Below the pieces are notes generated by a model. That model saw nothing but the letters and a program-made list of their open reading frames with translations. It searched no databases and was not told the DNA's origin. A DNA stretch of 6,250 nucleotides from an uncultured Opitutia bacterium (GTDB lineage: Bacteria > Verrucomicrobiota > Verrucomicrobiia > Opitutales > Opitutaceae), in NCBI GenBank assembly GCA_903938935.1, contig CAJAFD010000324.1, forward strand, positions 1 to 6,250, read 5' to 3'. Position numbers and translations under genes: made by a program. Positions 1-5,173 of this stretch are shown piece after piece; within the stretch, counting starts at the first letter, position 1, and each line of letters begins with the position of its first letter.

Positions 1-1
1 A

Positions 2-127
2 GATGCCGCCGACGGTGCGGACGAAGGTGAAGCCGTCGATCTTGGCGGGGGCGGGAGTTTCGGCGGCGCGGAGCGCGGAGCCGAAGGCGAGGGCGGCGAG
101 GGCGAAGGCGAGGAGACGTTTCATCAT
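2..127 (-). CDS. Secreted protein N-terminus, possible M16-type peptidase (cut by window edge)
   Basis: Only the first 42 codons lie in the window, read leftwards from ATG at 125-127; a second ATG follows directly at 122-124, and either could be the true start. The translation opens with MMKRLLAFALAALAFGSA, a typical Sec signal peptide: two basic residues, then a hydrophobic alanine/leucine core. A probable cleavage site lies near LRAA/ET (about residues 22-23). The mature part begins ETPAPAKIDGFTFVRTVGGI. From memory, a stretch of the form 'xxVxGI' followed by an EYxLxNGLxVLL segment starts the mature part of many exported M16 (insulinase-like) zinc peptidases. The window ends before the HxxEH zinc motif, so this family call is weak. 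Secretion is well supported and the function is not. No Shine-Dalgarno sequence precedes the start; the upstream bases are a T-rich run on the coding strand. It has the same orientation as the beta-helix gene, with a 288-base gap between them. Confidence 0.6.
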   Translation of the reverse strand, partial: MMKRLLAFALAALAFGSALRAAETPAPAKIDGFTFVRTVGGI

Positions 128-186
128 AAAAAATAAGGGCTGAAGAAAGGGTTAGGGATGTTTTTGAGGGGAAACCGTAGCGCGAG

Positions 187-201
187 TTGGCGTTTCGCCA
201 A
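187..201 (-). terminator. Small perfect hairpin after the 64-residue ORF (weak terminator candidate)
   Basis: TTGGCG (187-192) and CGCCAA (196-201) form a perfect six-pair stem around a three-base loop. On the minus strand the stem begins four bases after the TAA of the candidate ORF at 206-400. No T-run follows directly on the minus strand, so it does not meet the usual pattern for an intrinsic terminator. It could end transcription weakly, protect a 3' end, or be chance in GC-rich DNA. Confidence 0.25.
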
Positions 202-205
202 GTCG

Positions 206-400
206 TTAGCGCCGAAAAGTCGAGCGGGCCTCGCTAATAACTTTCGCCTTGGGTACGGCGGCCGGTGCGGGGGCGGCGGTGGCCGCGGGCGGGGTGATTT
301 TTTTCACGCGGCGGACGTGGCGATTGGGGCGGCGCTTCAGCGCGGCGTGGTGCGCGGGATCGAGCGGTACGCCGAAGCGTTCGAGACATTCGAGGCACAT
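206..400 (-). CDS. Hypothetical small protein, 64 residues, with N-terminal CxxC
   Basis: I do not recognise this protein. It starts MCLECLERFGVPLDPAHHAA, with a CxxC pair at residues 2 and 5. A basic segment with several Arg and Lys follows (about residues 22-34), then an Ala/Pro-rich stretch (about 36-52) and a basic end. No signal peptide or membrane segment is visible. For a coding reading: about three quarters of its codons end in G or C, it lies just downstream of the beta-helix gene on the same strand, and a hairpin follows four bases after its stop. Against it: it is short, has no recognisable ribosome binding site, and GC-rich DNA makes spurious ORFs common. Its ATG lies 15 bases beyond the stop of the beta-helix gene and in the same reading frame. 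It could therefore be a separate cistron, a rare readthrough tail, or noise. The overlapping plus-strand frame (158-469) is glycine/arginine-rich low-complexity sequence and less convincing. Confidence 0.4.
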   Translation of the reverse strand: MCLECLERFGVPLDPAHHAALKRRPNRHVRRVKKITPPAATAAPAPAAVPKAKVISEARSTFRR

Positions 401-415
401 GGCGGCGGCGAGGAG

Positions 416-1954
416 TTAGGGTTGGGCGAGACGCCGGGCGAATTGCGCGGCGTGGAGATTGGCCGGTGAGAGATCTTTCGGCGGAATCGCTTCAAACCAC
501 GGGCCGGAGCCGTCGAGCTTGCTGGGAAACTTGGTGCGCAAGCCGATGAAATTCATGGTAACGGGGCCCCACGATTTCGGCGCGGGCTCGATGAGGCGGG
601 CGGCACGGATATTCCAAAATGTTTCCCAGCCAGCGCTCTGGCGGCCGAGGCTGGCGCCGCCACCGCAACGCCAGATGCGCGTGCCGCGCCCGCAGTCGAT
701 GTCGGTGAAAAGATTTTCGTACGGCGTGTCTTTATGGTGATCGAAATCGAGATCGAGGCCGCGGCCTTGGGCGAAGACGTTGCCCGAGGCGTGCTCGACC
801 GTGAGATCGTGGACATAAGGCGCGCGGACTTCGAAGTTGGTGACGAGATTATCCTCGGCGTTTTTGACCTGAATGGCGTGGTGGCCCGTGCAATCGGGGA
901 CGCCGGCCTCGACCGTGCCGCGCGTGGCATCGGCGGTGAGCAGGACGCCGTCGAGGGTGTTGTGGCAGGCGACGACGTTGACGCCGAGATCGCCGTTGTG
1001 GATGGCGACGTCGCGGACCCAGCAGTTGAAAACGTTGCGGAGCTCGATGGCGTTGTGACCGTCTTCCTTAAAATGGCCGCGGTATTTCGTCCCGGGGAAG
1101 GCGAAGCCCAAGTGCTCAATGCCGGCCTCGGTGACGGTGGGATTAAACGCGCGCAACTCCGGCCGCCACGCCGCCCGCGTCTCGAAACGCAGCGGGCGAT
1201 CAAACGTCACGCGCGCGCCGGTGATCGCGGTGATGCGCATGAGCATTTTGGTGTCGAGGGGCTTGCCCTTAGCGATGTCGCCGGGGTCGTTGTTGTAGAG
1301 ATAGGTTTTGAGACTCTGGTCGGGTGTCTCGCGCACGACGATGAGCACGAGTTGCCCCACGCTGAGGCCCGTGACGCGGTCGGTCTCGACGCTGTAGTCG
1401 CCGCGGCGGGCGACGGCGGTGATCTGCGCGAGTGTTTTGACCTGATAATCACCGCGAATGGAGACAAACGCGCCGTCGAAGGAGTACCCACTGGCTGGAG
1501 CGCCCGTGCTGGTTTTGCCTTTGCGTGGATGGATGACGTCGAGTCCGCGCGGAAACCAGAGGATGCTTTGCTCGCGCCCCGCGCCGCGCAGGACGACGCC
1601 GCTGCGCGTGAGGCGGAGATAATCGGAGACGAGGTAACGCCCGGGCGGCAGATAAACGGCGCCCGCCGTAGTGGCATCAATCGCGGCCTGGAGGGCGCGG
1701 GTGTCGTCGGTCACGCCGTCGCCGCGCGCGCCGAAATCATGGACGTTGGTCGCGCGCGGCAATTCGGGGATCGGTTTTTCGCCGCGATGGTAACCGGCGT
1801 AGGAAAAATCGGGGAGACGGCTCGTGGCGGACCATTTCTCGCCGGCTTCGCCCCAGAGTTCGGAAAACACCGGTGCAGCCGCGAGGCGAGCGTGCCCGAC
1901 AAGAAACGCGACGGCGCCGAGCGTGAGATGGCGGCAAAAAAGAAAGCGGGTCAT
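416..1954 (-). CDS. Secreted right-handed beta-helix protein, pectate-lyase-3 / GH28-like
   Basis: This 512-residue protein has a signal peptide at about residues 1-27, with hydrophobic core LTLGAVAFLVG and cleavage predicted near LAAA/PV, so it should act in the periplasm or outside the cell. The segment at about 68-125 (VHDFGARGDGVTDDTRALQA, then AGAVYLPPGRYLVSD and VVLRGAG) is the classic opening of the pectate-lyase-3 / GH28-related fold: a GDGxTDDTxAxQxAI helix followed by the first coils of a right-handed beta-helix. Repeating short strands with Asn and Val at turns continue from about 275 to 450. A motif-rich stretch at about 399-433 includes DFDHHKDTPYENLF and DCGRGTRIWRCGGG, rich in Asp, His and Cys, and could be a ligand, metal or active site. 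Family members bind or cleave polysaccharides, but I cannot identify the catalytic residues of a known lyase or GH28 hydrolase, so substrate and even enzymatic activity are open. The ATG at 1952-1954 is chosen because it places the signal peptide at the very N-terminus; no Shine-Dalgarno sequence is present. It is transcribed divergently from the TonB-dependent receptor gene, which suggests a shared role in glycan use. Confidence 0.88.
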   Translation of the reverse strand: MTRFLFCRHLTLGAVAFLVGHARLAAAPVFSELWGEAGEKWSATSRLPDFSYAGYHRGEKPIPELPRATNVHDFGARGDGVTDDTRALQAAIDATTAGAVYLPPGRYLVSDYLRLTRSGVVLRGAGREQSILWFPRGLDVIHPRKGKTSTGAPASGYSFDGAFVSIRGDYQVKTLAQITAVARRGDYSVETDRVTGLSVGQLVLIVVRETPDQSLKTYLYNNDPGDIAKGKPLDTKMLMRITAITGARVTFDRPLRFETRAAWRPELRAFNPTVTEAGIEHLGFAFPGTKYRGHFKEDGHNAIELRNVFNCWVRDVAIHNGDLGVNVVACHNTLDGVLLTADATRGTVEAGVPDCTGHHAIQVKNAEDNLVTNFEVRAPYVHDLTVEHASGNVFAQGRGLDLDFDHHKDTPYENLFTDIDCGRGTRIWRCGGGASLGRQSAGWETFWNIRAARLIEPAPKSWGPVTMNFIGLRTKFPSKLDGSGPWFEAIPPKDLSPANLHAAQFARRLAQP

Positions 1955-1972
1955 GGGGACGTTTAACTTTAA

Positions 1973-1984
1973 CGCTTAAAACGA
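1973..1984 (-). promoter_or_regulatory. 12-base element upstream of the beta-helix gene (paired copy)
   Basis: On the minus strand this reads TCGTTTTAAGCG and ends 18 bases before the ATG of the beta-helix gene. It matches 11 of 12 bases of TCGTTTTAAGTG at 2192-2203, which faces the receptor gene in the equivalent orientation. Directly downstream on the minus strand come further TTAAA repeats (TTAAAG, TTAAAC). It could be a binding site for a shared regulator or part of a promoter; nothing in the window identifies the protein that would bind it. Confidence 0.3.
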
Positions 1985-2191
1985 GCGCGGCACGAAAGCG
2001 CACGAGCAGAAAATCAAGGCAAGCGCGGCGCAGAAGGTGGCGGCGGCGAAGTTCATCGGTCTCAATCACGCAGGTCTCGGCCGCCGAGGCGACGCGGTTT
2101 TTTGGGCTCAGCCTAGGTTACGATGGGGTGACGGGTTGAGTGATAGGTCCACTCCCGCGCGGTTGGTTCTGTTTCGGATCCGCGGTCAGAT

Positions 2192-2203
2192 TCGTTTTAA
2201 GTG
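2192..2203 (+). promoter_or_regulatory. 12-base element upstream of the receptor gene (paired copy)
   Basis: TCGTTTTAAGTG lies 42 bases before the ATG chosen for the receptor. It is the inverted partner of the element at 1973-1984, with one mismatch. It overlaps the alternative GTG start at 2201, which argues mildly that 2201 is upstream regulatory DNA and not coding sequence. Confidence 0.3.
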
Positions 2204-2245
2204 GTTTTTTGTTCGACGACTTCTTTGGCTAAACATTTTCCCAGT

Positions 2246-5158
2246 ATGACAACTCTGCGTATCCCCCGGCATCTCTATCGTATCAGCTGTGCAACGGCAA
2301 TTTTGGCCAGTGCCGCGCTGAGTCAGGCGCAAGTCGCCGGGCCGGCCAAAACTACCGCCGAGAAAAACGAGACCGTGGTGCTCAATCCCTTTCAGGTGAC
2401 CGGCGACACAAGCGACACTTACGAGGCCAACAACACCAACTCCGTCACCGGCACGAACACCTCGCTCAGCAAGACCCCGCTCGATGCGCGCATCTTTAAC
2501 CGCACGTTGATGGATGAGCTCGATATCATCGACGTCGCGACGATGCTCTCGACTTTTGGCGGACTCGGCGCGCCCATTTTCAGCGCCGGCACGGAAGATC
2601 AACGCGGCATGCAGGAAGGCGACACGGTCGATTATAAGAGCATGACCAGTCGCGGCCTGACGATCAGCAATCCCCGGCGCGACGGGTTTCTGCGATCCGA
2701 CACCTCGCTGATGGATTCCTTTGACGTCGAGAGCGCCGAGGCCTTGCAAGGCTCCAACTCGCTCCTCTTCGGCTCGGGCGATGCCGGTGGCGTGATCAAC
2801 ATCAACTCCAAGCGTGCCCGCCTCGGCCGCGAAACCGCCAAGCTCACGACGCGTTTCGATTCCGAAGGCTCGGACCGCTTCACGGCGGATCTCAACCTCG
2901 GCACGAAAGCCCTCGGCATCCGCTTCAACGGCGTGAAAGGCCGCGAACAGTATTCTCGCCCGATCATCGGCTTGAAACAGGAAGGCGTACAAATCGCGGG
3001 GACCTTCCAGCCCTATAAATGGCTCGGGATTTACGGTGACTATCGCCAATACCGCCGCGACCACGTGCGCCCGTCCAACGCCACCGTGCGCGTGCCCACG
3101 ACGTTTCGCCTCACCACCGGCGAGCTCATGGATAATCAACTTTCCCGCTACGTCACCGGTTACGGTGGCTCGGCCTTGATCAACGATTTCATCAATTACA
3201 CCAACCAAGATTCGCTCACCGGCGCGTTCACCCGGCATCATTATTTGAATCGCTCGAAGAGCCTCACCGTCGAGCTCACGCCCTCGCCCGACCTCGCCTT
3301 TCAATTCCGCTACGGCCACGACGACCGCTCCAACAACACCACCGCGCCCTCGAGCACTTCGGTTTTCCACCCCGATGCGACGGGCAACCTTTATCGCGAT
3401 GAGAACGGCGCTTTGAAAAAAGTCTGGGCCATGAACACCTCGCTCAACGTCGGCCCCTCCGCTCAAGGCGCACGGGGCTACAAATTCACCGCCGTCGCGC
3501 ATCGCGATCTCGGGCGCTGGGGCGACCATCGCCTCAACGCATTTTATTCCCAGCAAGAATCATGGACGTGGCAAAACTCCATGCGCTTCTACGAAGTCGA
3601 TGCCAGCGGCAACGTGATCCAAAATCTCGCCGCCATCACCAACACCGAATCCGGCCGCAACGTCATGCCGGCCGTCTGGATGCCCGCGTTTCCCCAGACC
3701 TTGATCGGCGGTATTCCTTGGCCCGCCACCGAACTCGTGCACCCCAACGGCAAACGCTACCGTCTCCAGCCGCAGGTTTATCCCGGCGCCGTCCCCGCCA
3801 CCGCGGGCAACCCTCTCGGCATCTCCGGCGCGATCAATCCCGCGACCGGCCAGATCACTTCCAACTACATCAAAGACGACACCAACGAAGAAAGCACCGG
3901 CTTCAGTGTTTTCAGTTCTTGGTGGAAGGGCCGCATCGACACCATGGCCGGCTTCCGCTTTGAAACCGCCGACACCATCCGAGTCACCACCGCCGTGGCC
4001 AAAGGTCCGATCAGCTACGACAGCACCACGCTCGGCCTCGTCTTCGACACCCCGCTTAAAGACATCCGCGGTTACGCCAACTACGCGACCAACGCCAAAA
4101 TCGCCTTCGGCACCGACACCGATATCTACAACCAAATTCTCCCCATCGGCAAAGGCGTCAGTCGCGAAGCCGGCCTCAAATTTTCCCTCTGGAATCACCG
4201 CCTCTCCGGCAACGTCGCCTACTACGTCAGCGAAGCGAAAAACTTTGCCGGCGTCCTCGGCGCGCTGCGCGACGACGTCGACCCCGACGGCCTCAACGGC
4301 CGTCACGGCGGCCAAGGCTACACCTACAGCAAAAAATCCGACGGCCTCACCGCCTCGCTCTCGATGCGGCCGATGACCTGGTGGCAAGCCACCTTCAGCT
4401 ACACGCAGGCCGACGGCTCCGAGCGCGACAGCGTCAAACTCCCCGTGTTCTACAACGACGAGTTCAACACCCTGACCGTGAACGGCGCCCAAGTCGTCGC
4501 CGTGAAAGGCGCCAACGGCTCGCTCACGGCTTTGACCGTACCGAGCGTGCCCGGCAACACCGGCTCCGCGCCAGTCGCGCTCTCGCTCGCGATGTTGAAA
4601 GACCGCACGAGCCCGTATTTCGCCACGCTCGATCCCGATTCCGGCCAGATCACCAACGCGCAAGCACTCGGGATGTTGACCCCCGGCGTCGGCACCACGC
4701 GCACGGGCTTGGCGATCACGCAACATCAACTCGGCTTCGTGCCGCCCGCGCCCGTGATCGTCGTGCGCGAAGCCGGCGAAAGCACCACCGGCTACGCGGA
4801 GGACGCCTTCAGTCTCATCAACCGGTTTCAAGTCCGCGAAGGCCGGTTGCGCGGCTTGGTTTTCGGCGCCTCGTCCGTCTATCGCCTCGGCGTGCGCGGT
4901 TATAACTACACCGATGCGGCCGCCGGCGGTAAGCGGAAGATTTTTTATTACCCCGACGAACTCACGCACAACGTCTTCGCGCTTTACGGTTTCAAACTCA
5001 CGCGCCGCGTCCGCGCTTCGGTGCAGATCAACGTCTCCAACGTTTTCGACGAACAAAAAGTCGTCGCCCTCCCGCGCAGCACCAACGGCACGATCCGCTA
5101 CTTCGCCTACCAATACTCGCCGCGCAAACTCGCCGTCACGACGAGCCTGCAATTTTAA
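2246..5158 (+). CDS. TonB-dependent outer-membrane receptor
   Basis: This 970-residue protein matches large TonB-dependent receptors, beta-barrels that import bulky ligands such as oligosaccharides or siderophores using energy passed through TonB-ExbB-ExbD. The ATG at 2246-2248 is chosen over an in-frame GTG at 2201 because it puts the signal peptide at the N-terminus (TTLRIPRHLYRISCATAILA, cleavage near residue 28). Residues 44-51 (VVLNPFQV) are the N-terminal motif I associate with Opitutaceae receptors and may act as the TonB-interacting segment. The plug domain spans about 60-190 and ends with the conserved ALQGSNSLLFGSGDAGGVIN followed by INSKRA. The rest is the barrel, with alternating aromatic and polar strands. 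A long stretch at about 732-850 (from LPVFYNDEFN to YAEDAF), rich in Gly, Thr and Pro, is probably a large extracellular loop. Near the end comes NVFDEQK (about 934-940), a common feature of the last barrel strands. The terminal residue is Phe, as expected of a BAM-inserted barrel. Substrate is unknown; the divergent beta-helix gene hints at a glycan. No SusD-type partner is adjacent. Confidence 0.93.
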   Translation: MTTLRIPRHLYRISCATAILASAALSQAQVAGPAKTTAEKNETVVLNPFQVTGDTSDTYEANNTNSVTGTNTSLSKTPLDARIFNRTLMDELDIIDVATMLSTFGGLGAPIFSAGTEDQRGMQEGDTVDYKSMTSRGLTISNPRRDGFLRSDTSLMDSFDVESAEALQGSNSLLFGSGDAGGVININSKRARLGRETAKLTTRFDSEGSDRFTADLNLGTKALGIRFNGVKGREQYSRPIIGLKQEGVQIAGTFQPYKWLGIYGDYRQYRRDHVRPSNATVRVPTTFRLTTGELMDNQLSRYVTGYGGSALINDFINYTNQDSLTGAFTRHHYLNRSKSLTVELTPSPDLAFQFRYGHDDRSNNTTAPSSTSVFHPDATGNLYRDENGALKKVWAMNTSLNVGPSAQGARGYKFTAVAHRDLGRWGDHRLNAFYSQQESWTWQNSMRFYEVDASGNVIQNLAAITNTESGRNVMPAVWMPAFPQTLIGGIPWPATELVHPNGKRYRLQPQVYPGAVPATAGNPLGISGAINPATGQITSNYIKDDTNEESTGFSVFSSWWKGRIDTMAGFRFETADTIRVTTAVAKGPISYDSTTLGLVFDTPLKDIRGYANYATNAKIAFGTDTDIYNQILPIGKGVSREAGLKFSLWNHRLSGNVAYYVSEAKNFAGVLGALRDDVDPDGLNGRHGGQGYTYSKKSDGLTASLSMRPMTWWQATFSYTQADGSERDSVKLPVFYNDEFNTLTVNGAQVVAVKGANGSLTALTVPSVPGNTGSAPVALSLAMLKDRTSPYFATLDPDSGQITNAQALGMLTPGVGTTRTGLAITQHQLGFVPPAPVIVVREAGESTTGYAEDAFSLINRFQVREGRLRGLVFGASSVYRLGVRGYNYTDAAAGGKRKIFYYPDELTHNVFALYGFKLTRRVRASVQINVSNVFDEQKVVALPRSTNGTIRYFAYQYSPRKLAVTTSLQF

Positions 5159-5173
5159 ACGAACCGACGTTTA
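5156..5173. repeat. Inverted repeat joining the two convergent stop codons
   Basis: TAAACG (5156-5161) and CGTTTA (5168-5173) are a perfect six-base inverted repeat with a six-base loop. Each arm starts with the TAA stop of one gene: the receptor on the plus strand and the helicase on the minus strand. The stem is A/T-rich and weak, so a role in termination is doubtful. It spans the entire 12-base gap between the two coding sequences. Confidence 0.3.

Larger units (their letters stand above)
1955..2245. promoter_or_regulatory. Divergent intergenic region between beta-helix and receptor genes
   Basis: These 291 bases must hold the promoters for both divergent genes. I see no convincing pair of sigma-70 boxes on either strand. 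The best matches are weak, such as TTGGTT (2163-2168) with a 17-base gap to TCAGAT (2186-2191). The two ends are richer in A/T than the middle: GTTTAACTTTAACGCTTAAA at 1961-1980, and T-runs around 2195-2240. The first A/T stretch contains TTAA-type half sites spaced like an operator. A near-repeat of one 12-base element occurs at both ends and is listed separately. A small dyad, GAGTG/CACTC, at 2138-2154 has a seven-base loop and is probably chance. No ORF or RNA gene is supported here. Confidence 0.5.

Noticed and set aside
158..469. 103-codon plus-strand frame left of the beta-helix gene
   Set aside because: It is glycine/arginine-rich low complexity, overlaps the 3' end of the beta-helix gene, and has no domain or start signal.
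734..1966. 410-codon plus-strand frame antisense to the beta-helix gene
   Set aside because: It is the same codon-register artefact: its frame mirrors the beta-helix codons, and its translation is low-complexity Ala/Val/Asp-rich sequence without a known motif.
2075..2106. Terminator-like GC-rich stretch followed by TTTTTT in the divergent region
   Set aside because: The possible stem is only about four pairs, and no plus-strand gene lies upstream for it to terminate.
2138..2154. GAGTG/CACTC dyad in the divergent region as an operator
   Set aside because: It has five pairs with a seven-base loop, no second copy and no recognised regulator; such dyads are common by chance.
2201..2245. GTG at 2201 as start of the receptor
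   Set aside because: It would put 15 extra residues before the signal peptide and overlap the paired 12-base element. The ATG at 2246 gives a standard signal peptide.
2186..5152. Two long minus-strand open frames antisense to the receptor gene (456 and 530 codons, same frame)
   Set aside because: They share codon boundaries with the receptor. Antisense stops then need TTA, CTA or TCA codons in the receptor, which GC-rich codon usage almost never supplies; the single break is a TCA at 3560-3562. The predicted proteins show no recognisable domain.
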